Source of the DNA: Planctomycetaceae bacterium
GTDB taxonomy: Bacteria; Planctomycetota; Planctomycetia; Pirellulales; Pirellulaceae
DNA: 6,886 nt
Assembly: GCA_002685655.1 (NCBI GenBank)
Contig: NYXM01000172.1
Coordinates: 1-6,886, forward strand
Direction: 5' to 3'
Positions 1 through 6,592 of this stretch are shown piece after piece. The position numbers were made by a program, and so were the translations under genes. The notes beneath the pieces were generated by a model that was not told the DNA's origin, ran no database searches, and saw nothing but the letters and a program-made list of their open reading frames with translations. How positions within the stretch are numbered: the stretch's first letter is position 1; the number at the start of each line of letters is the position of its first letter.

Positions 1-1528
1 CGCGGCGGTCGCGGAGAATCGTCCGTATGCCTTGGCATTCGTCGATATGCGTATGCCGCCGGGTTGGGACGGATTGACCACGATTGAGCAACTCTGGAAG
101 GCAGACCCCGATTTGCAAGTCGTCATTTGCACCGCTTACTCCGACAACACATGGTCCGACATCCGCGAACAACTCGGAGACACGGATCAGTTGCTGATCC
201 TCAAAAAGCCATTCGACAACGTGGAGGTCTGTCAGCTTGCGCTGGCGCTGACCGAAAAGTGGCACCTCGCGCAGCAAGCACGGCTGAAGAAGCGCGATCT
301 GGAACGAATGGTTGACGAGCGAACGGAGCAACTCCGCGAAAGAGAAGAGGCATTACGTCGGAAACACAAGCTGGAAGCCATCGGCTCATTGGCGAGTGGC
401 ATCGCTCACGAATTCAACAACGTGTTGCAAGTCATCCGCGGCTACACCCGGTTTGCCATGGACGAGTTGTCGGTGGACGCTCAACCACACCGCGATCTCC
501 AGTATGCCGTAGAAGCGGTCGATCGAGCGGCGGAGATTACTCGGCAACTGCTGAACTTCAGCCGGCAGCAACCGGCGAAGAAGTCGCATCAAGAAGTGAA
601 CGAAATCGTCACGATGACTCTGAGAATGGTGCGGCCTGTATTTGGGGAACAGATTGAAGTCGACGTAGATCTCAGCGATGAGGCGGGAATCGTGTACGCC
701 GATGTGGATATCATGTCACAAGCCCTGTTGAACCTGTGTATCAATGCTCGTGACGCGATGCCGTCTGGTGGCCGGTTGCGGATCACAACCGACCAGAGGG
801 AGATACTTGATCGGCGAGGCGGTAACGCGTCCACTGGTCAACCAAACCTGAAGCCGGGCCACTACTCGGTGATCACGGTTGCCGACACCGGGTGCGGAAT
901 GCCTGCCAAGGTAATCGACCGCGTCTTCGACCCGTTCTTCACAACGAAAGAGGTTGGTAAGGGCACAGGGATGGGACTCGCCATGGTGTTTGGCACGCTC
1001 CAGAACCACGAGGGAACCGTCACGGTGGAGAGCAGCGAAGGCCAAGGATCTACCTTCAGAATCTGGCTTCCGGTTGCAGCGCAAGCGACAAACGATACTC
1101 AACAACCAACAAAGAATAGCGGAGCTTCGTCACTGACCGGGAGCGAAACGATCCTCTTGGCTGAGGACGATCCGATGGTGCGCGACGCGGCGGTTCGTGT
1201 GTTGCGCGCAGCCGGCTATACGGTGATCGTTGCGGCAGATGGCGAAGATGCGGTGAGAAAGTTTGAACAGAACGCGGACACGATTCAGATGGCTGTTCTG
1301 GACGTAGTCATGCCCAAGCTGGACGGCCATCGGGTTTATGATCGCATGAAAGAGGCTAATTCGGAAATCAAAGTCGTTTTCTGCACCGCGTACAACCCGG
1401 AGACGGACCAGACCGACGTGCTCGAAGGCGTGCAAGTTTCAACGATTTACAAACCGCTCGCGGAGGAAGCATTGCTTTCGACGATGCGGCGGATGTTGGA
1501 CGAGGAGCCTCTATGTCAGACAGTCTAG
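1..1528 (+). CDS. Hybrid sensor histidine kinase, REC-HisKA-HATPase-REC (5' partial)
   Basis: Soluble hybrid histidine kinase; the reading frame is open from base 2, so the true start lies upstream. Residues are counted from that first full codon (508 seen). An N-terminal receiver is entered in mid-domain: phospho-acceptor Asp15 (FVDMRMPP), Thr44 (VICTAY), Lys69 before Pro (ILKKPFD). A charged helix or coiled coil (about 90-130) leads to the H-box GIAHEFNN with His136, of the NtrB-like HPK4 style. The ATPase domain has the N-box (LCINARDAMP, Asn248), G1 DTGCGM (295-300), F-box FDPFFTTK and G2 GKGTGMGL (319-326). A second complete receiver (about 381-500) has Asp389/390, Asp434, Thr462 and Lys484. 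All catalytic residues are present, so autophosphorylation and relay are expected. No membrane segment is visible; the signal probably arrives through the N-terminal receiver or something upstream. It overlaps the next gene by 16 bases, suggesting one transcript. The TTG at 32 falls inside the receiver fold and is not the start. Confidence 0.95.
   Translation, partial: AAVAENRPYALAFVDMRMPPGWDGLTTIEQLWKADPDLQVVICTAYSDNTWSDIREQLGDTDQLLILKKPFDNVEVCQLALALTEKWHLAQQARLKKRDLERMVDERTEQLREREEALRRKHKLEAIGSLASGIAHEFNNVLQVIRGYTRFAMDELSVDAQPHRDLQYAVEAVDRAAEITRQLLNFSRQQPAKKSHQEVNEIVTMTLRMVRPVFGEQIEVDVDLSDEAGIVYADVDIMSQALLNLCINARDAMPSGGRLRITTDQREILDRRGGNASTGQPNLKPGHYSVITVADTGCGMPAKVIDRVFDPFFTTKEVGKGTGMGLAMVFGTLQNHEGTVTVESSEGQGSTFRIWLPVAAQATNDTQQPTKNSGASSLTGSETILLAEDDPMVRDAAVRVLRAAGYTVIVAADGEDAVRKFEQNADTIQMAVLDVVMPKLDGHRVYDRMKEANSEIKVVFCTAYNPETDQTDVLEGVQVSTIYKPLAEEALLSTMRRMLDEEPLCQTV
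1502..1507 (+). promoter_or_regulatory. Ribosome binding site for the HD-GYP gene
   Basis: GAGGAG lies 5 bases before the ATG at 1513, inside the last codons of the kinase gene. It supports the ATG at 1513 and hence the 16-base overlap, which is consistent with translational coupling of kinase and HD-GYP protein. Confidence 0.7.
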
Positions 1529-2646
1529 TATTGTCGCCGGCAAACATCCTGGTTGTGGATGATGAGCCACATGTGTGCGAAATTGTCCGTCGTATTCTGG
1601 TGCCGGAAGGCCATTCTTGCGCTGTCGCCAACAGTAGCGACGAGGCGTGGGCCTATCTGCAGGCTCAGGACGTGGACCTGATAACCTTGGATGTAAGGAT
1701 GCCGGGACAATCCGGCGTTGAACTGCTGAAGCGAATTCATGACGAGTTTCCGGATGTCTCGGTGATCATGTTGACGGCGGTCGGAGGAGCTGACACCGCA
1801 ATTCAGGCACTAACCTACGGAGCATGCGGTTTTCTAACCAAACCGATTGATTCGGACGAACTGCTCTTCTACGTGAAACGCGGGTTGGAACGCCAGCAGC
1901 TCATCGTGGAACGACACCTGTATGTGGAGCAATTGGAAGAACGAGTTCGGCAACAAACCGAGACGATCCGCCGCGCTCATGAGGAAACGATCCTCCGCCT
2001 CGTGGGGGCGTCGATGTACCGGGATGAAGAAACGGGTGCGCATGTCAAACGAGTCGGTCTGTTCAGCGCCGTGATCGCCGAGGCTGCCGGTTGGCCGGCG
2101 GCAGAGGCCGAACGAATCCGTATGGCAGCCCCCATGCACGACGTGGGCAAGATCGGGATTCCCGATGCCATCCTGCAAAAGCCCGGCAAACTGACCCGCG
2201 ACGAATTCGAGATCATGAAATCGCACGCCGTGATAGGAGCGGAACTGCTGGAAGGAAGCGAATCGCCGATGCTCGAGACGGCCCAAGACATCGCGCTCCA
2301 CCACCACGAACGCTGGGACGGCCGGGGATATCCCCACGGGCTGGCAGCGATGGAAATTACAGAGAGTTCACGGATCGTCGCCATCGTGGATGTCTACGAC
2401 GCGTTGACGCACGATCGCGTCTATCGCCCCGCGCTGCCGGAAGAAAAGGCACTGGCAATGATGCGAGCGGACCGCGGAAGGCACTTTGATCCCCATTTGC
2501 TGGACCTGTTCTTTGAGGTGCTTCCGGAGATTCGGGCAATCGCCGGCCTGTATCCAGACGAGGAGAGCGAAGGAGATACGGGCGAGTCGGCATTACAACT
2601 GCTGTCGAACGCCGACAACACCGCACCAATGATGCACTCCAGTTGA
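1513..2646 (+). CDS. RpfG-type response regulator, REC-HD-GYP c-di-GMP phosphodiesterase
   Basis: Response regulator of 377 residues expected to hydrolyse cyclic di-GMP in the cytoplasm. The receiver (about 11-125) has Asp16/17, phospho-acceptor Asp60 (ITLDVRMP), Thr88 (MLTAV) and Lys110 (LTKP). A charged helical linker (about 125-160) joins it to the HD-GYP domain (about 160-340). That domain keeps the family motifs: TGAHVKRVG with His177, the HD pair MHDVGKIGIPD (His209-Asp210, Lys213), SHAVIGAELL (His238), HHERWDGRGYP (264-274), VDVYDALT (Asp293, Asp296), and RHFDP near the end. With every metal-ligand motif present it is probably active, unlike the HDOD relatives downstream. Length is close to the usual size of REC-HD-GYP proteins. 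Start at 1513 is supported by GAGGAG 5 bases upstream. It overlaps the kinase gene and is followed after 14 bases by the next gene, so its receiver is a likely target of that kinase (inference). The last 35 or so residues are a polar tail without a recognised domain. Confidence 0.95.
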   Translation: MSDSLVLSPANILVVDDEPHVCEIVRRILVPEGHSCAVANSSDEAWAYLQAQDVDLITLDVRMPGQSGVELLKRIHDEFPDVSVIMLTAVGGADTAIQALTYGACGFLTKPIDSDELLFYVKRGLERQQLIVERHLYVEQLEERVRQQTETIRRAHEETILRLVGASMYRDEETGAHVKRVGLFSAVIAEAAGWPAAEAERIRMAAPMHDVGKIGIPDAILQKPGKLTRDEFEIMKSHAVIGAELLEGSESPMLETAQDIALHHHERWDGRGYPHGLAAMEITESSRIVAIVDVYDALTHDRVYRPALPEEKALAMMRADRGRHFDPHLLDLFFEVLPEIRAIAGLYPDEESEGDTGESALQLLSNADNTAPMMHSS

Positions 2647-2650
2647 AGGG
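2645..2650 (+). promoter_or_regulatory. Ribosome binding site deciding the start at 2661
   Basis: GAAGGG lies 10 bases before the ATG at 2661 and overlaps the TGA stop of the HD-GYP gene (2644-2646). A purine-rich GAAGAG also abuts the ATG. The competing in-frame TTG at 2643 would place this signal inside the gene. Confidence 0.5.
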
Positions 2651-2660
2651 ACGCGAAGAG

Positions 2661-4427
2661 ATGAGAGACGAAGGTTGTCGAGCGCTGGTTGTTGACGATG
2701 AGGAGTCTGTTCGACGGTTGACGATGCGAGCCCTGACCAAGGAGGGCTTCGATTGTGATGCGGCGGCTGACGGGATCGAAGCGATGCGATCGGCTGAGGA
2801 AGCCTGTTACGACGTGGTCGTAACCGATATGCGCATGCCGCACAAACATGGCCACGCGCTCGCCGTCGGTCTGCTGCGACTGGACCCACGCCCGGTCATC
2901 ATCATCCTCACCGCCGTCGCGGAGCCGCGCCTTGCCAAAGACCTGCTGGAGCGTGGTGTTGATGATGTCGTGTTCAAGCCGGTGGATTATGAAGTGTTCG
3001 CCTCTAAAGTGAAGGCGCTGGTCGATCGTCAATTGCATCAGAACGGTAAGAATCACGATCAACTTCCGCGATCTCTGCCGACACAACTGGAAAGGGCGGA
3101 AGACGGTGTTATCGACGGGAGGAGTACGCCGATCAGCTTGTCGGAAATCGAAGACAAGCTTACGCCCGTGTCACGGGTGTTGCCCGTTTCGCGAGCGGGG
3201 CTCGACGTTTTCCAACTGGCTTGTTCGGACTCCTGTAGCGCTCAGCAACTGGCGGCCGCAATCCAGCGCGATGCATCACTGGCCGCCGAAGTCCTCAGGC
3301 TCGCGAACAGCAGCTTCTACAATCCTTCCAGCCAGGCCATTAAAGAATTGGACTACGCCGTCGCCCGCATCGGCGTCAGGCGAATCGGCGAGTTGGCTCT
3401 GGCGTCCGATGCGTTTTCCGCGCTCACGACAACACGGCTGCCGTGGTTGAATGTCGAGACGATCTGGCGACGAAGTATTGCCGCGGGGGTGGCGGTGGAA
3501 CTGCTCCTTGAGCAGGGCAAACAAGAACAACAAGACGAGGGGTTGCTCCTGTGTGCGATCATGCACGCGCTGGGAAGGGTCTTGCTTGGCACTCTCTATC
3601 CCCAACACTACGAATGCATGGTGAAAGCGTGTCGTGATCGCAACGAACCGCTGTTGGAGCAAGAAAAGTGGATGTTTCCGGAGAACCATGCGAAGACGAT
3701 GGCACGATTGCTTGCCATCTGGAACATTCCCGCCGAAGTCTACGGCCCTCTGAATCACATCTTGGAGCCGTACTGTTCGCTAGCACGATTGTCGGATCCA
3801 CTACGGAAGCAAGTTGAACTCGTGAAACTGGCCATTCTGTTAGGCCAGATCGCTGCTGAAAGGTGGGAAGATTGGGATCTTGTTGAGTTCGCGCCTGCAT
3901 CCGTGTTGCGGCGTTTGCGAATCCACGATGTTGCGGGGATTGTCGAGCAAACGAAGTCCGACCTGGCACAGATCATCAGTTTTCGACCCCAGTCGCAGAC
4001 GGAGAGCAAGCAATCCGGGCAACGGCGAGACAACTCAGACTCGCAACCACTGCAGCTCGCGTACTCCAACCTTTCGGCGGAACCCTTCGACTTTTTGGCC
4101 GCGACGTTGCCCTCGATGGGCGTCGCTCTCACACAACGCACCGGCGATTTGGACGACTCGGATCGACCGATGCTTGTCAACTGTCTTGGCGCCAGACCAC
4201 CGCAGCTCGCGTCCCAACTGAATGGGCATCGGGCTCGCAAACTGGTGATTGTGTCAGATGGGAAATCGATCGAGGAGTTCCGAGAACATGGTACGACCGT
4301 GGCGATTCCATGTAGCTGCGGGGCGCTCAGAAACACAAGCCACACGCTCGGTCAATTAAGCCAAGGTGTTAGGGCCTCCTATGCGCGATGGGGCGAGGAT
4401 CTGGCGACGCTGGATGTATGGGGATAA
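2661..4427 (+). CDS. REC-HDOD response regulator with C-terminal receiver-like region (copy 1)
   Basis: Cytoplasmic signalling protein of 588 residues. The N-terminal receiver (about 8-120) is intact: Asp12/13, phospho-acceptor Asp56 (VVTDMRMP), Thr84 and Lys106 (FKP). A polar linker (about 122-158) precedes an HDOD domain (about 160-365) with the diagnostic LRLANSSFYNP (212-222), followed by a helical extension to about 440. The HD position reads MHALGR (His302-Ala303), so metal-dependent hydrolysis is unlikely; HDOD domains generally act through protein contacts. The region about 464-562 has a beta-alpha pattern like a receiver, but Asn507, Ser532 and Ile549-Pro550 occupy the Asp, Thr and Lys-Pro positions (my alignment by eye). 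A tail of about 25 residues follows, absent from the paralogue. Start ATG 2661 is preferred over TTG 2643 because it puts Asp12, Asp56, Thr84 and Lys106 at exactly the same numbers as in the next gene. It lies 14 bases after the HD-GYP gene, so the two are probably co-transcribed. The molecular target is unknown. Confidence 0.93.
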   Translation: MRDEGCRALVVDDEESVRRLTMRALTKEGFDCDAAADGIEAMRSAEEACYDVVVTDMRMPHKHGHALAVGLLRLDPRPVIIILTAVAEPRLAKDLLERGVDDVVFKPVDYEVFASKVKALVDRQLHQNGKNHDQLPRSLPTQLERAEDGVIDGRSTPISLSEIEDKLTPVSRVLPVSRAGLDVFQLACSDSCSAQQLAAAIQRDASLAAEVLRLANSSFYNPSSQAIKELDYAVARIGVRRIGELALASDAFSALTTTRLPWLNVETIWRRSIAAGVAVELLLEQGKQEQQDEGLLLCAIMHALGRVLLGTLYPQHYECMVKACRDRNEPLLEQEKWMFPENHAKTMARLLAIWNIPAEVYGPLNHILEPYCSLARLSDPLRKQVELVKLAILLGQIAAERWEDWDLVEFAPASVLRRLRIHDVAGIVEQTKSDLAQIISFRPQSQTESKQSGQRRDNSDSQPLQLAYSNLSAEPFDFLAATLPSMGVALTQRTGDLDDSDRPMLVNCLGARPPQLASQLNGHRARKLVIVSDGKSIEEFREHGTTVAIPCSCGALRNTSHTLGQLSQGVRASYARWGEDLATLDVWG

Positions 4428-4472
4428 GAATCGGACGGTGGATTATTTGGTAACGGCAATGCAACTGAAGTT

Positions 4473-4476
4473 AGGA
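4473..4476 (+). promoter_or_regulatory. Ribosome binding site for the second REC-HDOD gene
   Basis: AGGA sits 8 bases before the ATG at 4485 in a 57-base spacer (4428-4484). I see no hairpin or convincing promoter in that spacer, so read-through from the preceding gene is likely. Confidence 0.55.
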
Positions 4477-4484
4477 ACACCATC

Positions 4485-6200
4485 ATGGCGGAATCACAAC
4501 CGACGGCACTGGTCGTGGACGACGAACTGATGATTCGAAACCTGACGATGCGAATGCTGGCCGCGGAAGGTTTCCGTTGCGACGGCGCAGCGGACGGAAA
4601 TCAAGCGCTTGCGTTGGCGGACCGTACCCACTACGACGCCGTGGTCACCGATCTGCGAATGCCAAACAAACACGGCCATGCTTTGGTGGTCGAACTGCTC
4701 ACCAGGAGCCACCGGCCGCTGATCGTCGTCTTGACCGGCATAGTGGAGCCGCGACTTGCCAAAGATCTTGTCGCTCGCGGTGTCGATGACATCATGTTCA
4801 AACCCGTCGAATACGAACTGCTGGCAGCGAAAGTGAAAGCGCTTGTCGGTCAAAAGGGGACCCCCACGGCGGAAGATACTGGTGACGAAGACAAGTCGCC
4901 GTCCGACGCCACAGAACAAAGTTATGAGGAAAAAGCGGAAAGCGATGACGATCCGGCGCGAGAAACCGATGTAGACAGAGGACCCGCCGGGATTGAGGCG
5001 GCAGACTTCAAACGCGCGTTCGCTCGGATCCACCACATGATGCCGGCTTCCGACGATGCGCTCCACATCTACCGGATGACGAAGTCAAACGAGTTTGACA
5101 CTAAACAACTGGCCCTCGCGATCGAAAAGCATCGCGTTCTGTCGGCCGAGGTCCTTCAACTTGCCAATAGCCGCTTTTACAATCCGAAGGGCACAAACAT
5201 TACGAATCTCGAGCGGGGAGTTCTGCAGATCGGGCAAACACGGATCGGCCAACTCGCCCTGGCGGCCAATTCGCAAGCCGCCCTGAGTTCGGGTGAATCC
5301 CCTTGGCCCAGCGCTGGCCCGCTGTGGCGGCGCAGCGTGGCGGCGGGTTTGGCAGTCGAGTTGCTCGTCGCCCAGGGAGGTCACAAGGACATCTCGGAAG
5401 GACTGCTCTTGTGCGCCGCGATGCACTCGCTTGGTCGAGTCGTGCTGGCGTCTCTCTATCCCGATCATTACGAGAGAATGATTAATCGCTGTTGCAAAGA
5501 TCGTTGCGCTCTAGTTGAACTCGAGAGGCGGGCGTTTCCTCAGAGTCAGGCGGAGGTCATGAGCGACGTCCTGCAAAGTTGGAACATCCCGGAGAACTTG
5601 TACAGCCCACTGCCGCACGTCGAGCACGATTACGCGTTAGTTTCGCAGTTGCTGGAACCGCTGCGCTCGCAGGTCGAACTTGTCAAGCTTGCAGCCCTGA
5701 TCTCTCACATCGCGACCGGCTGGTGGGATCCCTGGGACCGGGTGGTGATTCCGACAGCCGACGTCCTTGACCGTCTGCGACTGCTTTCGATTTCAACGGC
5801 CATTGAAGAGACCAAGCGCAATGCACAAGGAATCAACGATTTCGCGCTGCAATCTACAGACGATTCAGACGCGACGCCGCACACTCGTTCCACGGGCCCC
5901 CCGCAATCCATCGCGTACTGGAAACCGGGAGTGACCGAGTTCGACTTCCTGGCCGAGATCGTAACGTCGATGAACATCACGTTGATTCCGTGTCCGGACC
6001 CTGTCGATTCGGACGAAGACGTGCTCGTGAATGGTCTGGGCAGCCCGGGCAAGGAAGTCTTGTCACTGGTCAACGCATGCCCGCAATCTCGGATTACAAT
6101 TGTGTGCGACGCGGAGAACGAAGCCAACTTCGCCGCGTTTGACAGAGTCGTGTCCATCCCTACCAGTTATTCCGCGCTGCAAAATGCTGTCATGGGGTGA
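4485..6200 (+). CDS. REC-HDOD response regulator with C-terminal receiver-like region (copy 2)
   Basis: Paralogue of the preceding gene, 571 residues, same domain order. The intact receiver (about 8-120) has Asp12/13, Asp56 (VVTDLRMP), Thr84 and Lys106; by eye about two thirds of receiver residues match copy 1, including an identical KHGHAL and EPRLAKDL. The linker (about 125-167) is longer and strongly acidic and does not align with copy 1. The HDOD domain (about 170-375) has LQLANSRFYNP (224-234) and MHSLGR (His314-Ser315), so the HD pair is broken here too and enzymatic activity is unlikely. A helical extension leads to a low-complexity stretch (about 455-472), then a receiver-like region (about 474-571) with Asn516, Cys541 and Ile558-Pro559 at the Asp, Thr and Lys-Pro positions. 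The protein ends just after that fold, without the tail of copy 1. AGGA 8 bases upstream supports the start. It appears to be the last gene of the operon. The role is inferred to be phosphorylation-controlled protein binding; partners are unknown. Confidence 0.93.
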   Translation: MAESQPTALVVDDELMIRNLTMRMLAAEGFRCDGAADGNQALALADRTHYDAVVTDLRMPNKHGHALVVELLTRSHRPLIVVLTGIVEPRLAKDLVARGVDDIMFKPVEYELLAAKVKALVGQKGTPTAEDTGDEDKSPSDATEQSYEEKAESDDDPARETDVDRGPAGIEAADFKRAFARIHHMMPASDDALHIYRMTKSNEFDTKQLALAIEKHRVLSAEVLQLANSRFYNPKGTNITNLERGVLQIGQTRIGQLALAANSQAALSSGESPWPSAGPLWRRSVAAGLAVELLVAQGGHKDISEGLLLCAAMHSLGRVVLASLYPDHYERMINRCCKDRCALVELERRAFPQSQAEVMSDVLQSWNIPENLYSPLPHVEHDYALVSQLLEPLRSQVELVKLAALISHIATGWWDPWDRVVIPTADVLDRLRLLSISTAIEETKRNAQGINDFALQSTDDSDATPHTRSTGPPQSIAYWKPGVTEFDFLAEIVTSMNITLIPCPDPVDSDEDVLVNGLGSPGKEVLSLVNACPQSRITIVCDAENEANFAAFDRVVSIPTSYSALQNAVMG

Positions 6201-6337
6201 CAGTGTCAGCTTCGACCGTGTACGGTATGTGCGATGTCCGAAACGTCAGCGCAAAGAAGAGCCCTCCGCCGCAAAGAGAGAGCCGGCGAAGGGCTGAGGG
6301 GCTGGTATGACTCTGTCCGTCGTCGCAGTTGTCTCCG
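6201..6337. other. Convergent intergenic region
   Basis: 137 bases between the stop of the second REC-HDOD gene and the stop of the minus-strand small ORF. The only clear element is the hairpin at 6260-6295, annotated separately. A short palindrome (TGACAGTGTCA, 6198-6208) overlaps the operon's stop codon but is too tight to be a terminator. Frames open here are continuations or shadows of neighbouring genes and show no recognisable protein. Confidence 0.6.
6260..6295 (-). terminator. Hairpin, candidate terminator between convergent genes
   Basis: Inverted repeat: AGCCCTCCGCCGC (6260-6272) against GCCGGCGAAGGGCT (6282-6295). It gives a 6-bp outer stem, one mismatch and a 5-bp GC-rich inner stem around a purine-rich loop. 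On the minus strand the stem is followed by CTTCTTT, a weak T-rich tail; on the plus strand no T run follows. It is therefore a better terminator for the minus-strand ORFs, though it may also stop the operon. Pairing was done by eye; no folding energy was computed. Confidence 0.45.
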
Positions 6338-6529
6338 TTACATCCCCGCCGCCGCTTCGACCTGAGACTCCGCGTCGTGGAACATGCTGCCCATGCGTTC
6401 CTCTTCGGTGAGCACATATCGCTGGTGCGTGCCGGCCAGGATGCCGCCCACCTCGCGGAAGGCCCTGCCGATGTGGATGCCGTCGATGTCGTACTCGCGG
6501 ATGGATTCGTCGCGGCAGGAGCCGCGCAT
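6338..6529 (-). CDS. Small protein resembling the C-terminal tail of KaiC-family ATPases
   Basis: ORF of 63 residues. It starts MRGSCRDESIREYDID and continues HIGRAFREVGGILAGT and YVLTEEERMGSMF. From my knowledge of the family this is the pattern of the last 50 or so residues of KaiC-like ATPases (K-M-R-G-S-x-H-D, IREY, GxPF, GIL-G-T, then an acidic E-R-x-x-x-M-F tail). Walker A and B motifs and the ATPase core are absent. A very good Shine-Dalgarno (AAGGAG, complement of 6536-6541) sits 6 bases before the ATG, so it may be translated as a free-standing small protein and not simply decay. A second, similar ORF lies directly upstream on the same strand and in the same frame, 63 bases away. Role unknown; it could be a remnant of a duplicated kaiC-like gene. 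The family assignment rests on motif memory, not a search. Confidence 0.5.
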   Translation of the reverse strand: MRGSCRDESIREYDIDGIHIGRAFREVGGILAGTHQRYVLTEEERMGSMFHDAESQVEAAAGM

Positions 6530-6535
6530 CCGTTT

Positions 6536-6541
6536 CTCCTT
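6536..6541 (-). promoter_or_regulatory. Strong ribosome binding site of the small minus-strand ORF
   Basis: The minus strand reads AAGGAG, then 6 bases, then the ATG at 6529. This is the best Shine-Dalgarno match among the genes in the window and is the main argument that the 63-residue ORF is really translated. Confidence 0.6.
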
Positions 6542-6592
6542 AGTCCAAGGATGTGATGTCGTTGTACCGCGTGAAAGGCGAGTACGATGACG

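Noticed and set aside
2421..3086. Long minus-strand open frame (221 codons) opposite the HD-GYP and first REC-HDOD genes
   Set aside because: It lies wholly antisense to two genes with clear domain motifs, spans their junction and shows no recognisable domain; long antisense frames are common in GC-rich coding DNA.
3755..4345. Minus-strand open frame (196 codons) opposite the C-terminal part of the first REC-HDOD gene
   Set aside because: Antisense shadow without domain motifs; the plus-strand frame aligns with its paralogue across this stretch.
4428..4484. Possible internal promoter or terminator between the two REC-HDOD genes
   Set aside because: The 57-base spacer has no inverted repeat and no convincing paired -35/-10 boxes; only the ribosome binding site is clear.
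4494..5066. Minus-strand open frame (190 codons) opposite the receiver of the second REC-HDOD gene
   Set aside because: Antisense to an intact receiver domain. It resembles the antisense frame over the paralogous receiver only because the plus strands are homologous.
6198..6208. Palindrome TGACAGTGTCA at the operon's last stop codon
   Set aside because: Five-base arms around one base cannot form a useful RNA hairpin, and such a short palindrome is expected by chance; no second copy was noticed that would suggest an operator.
6329..6556. Plus-strand open frames across the KaiC-tail-like ORFs
   Set aside because: Antisense to minus-strand frames that show family-like motifs and similarity to each other; the plus-strand frames have no convincing ribosome binding site or domain.
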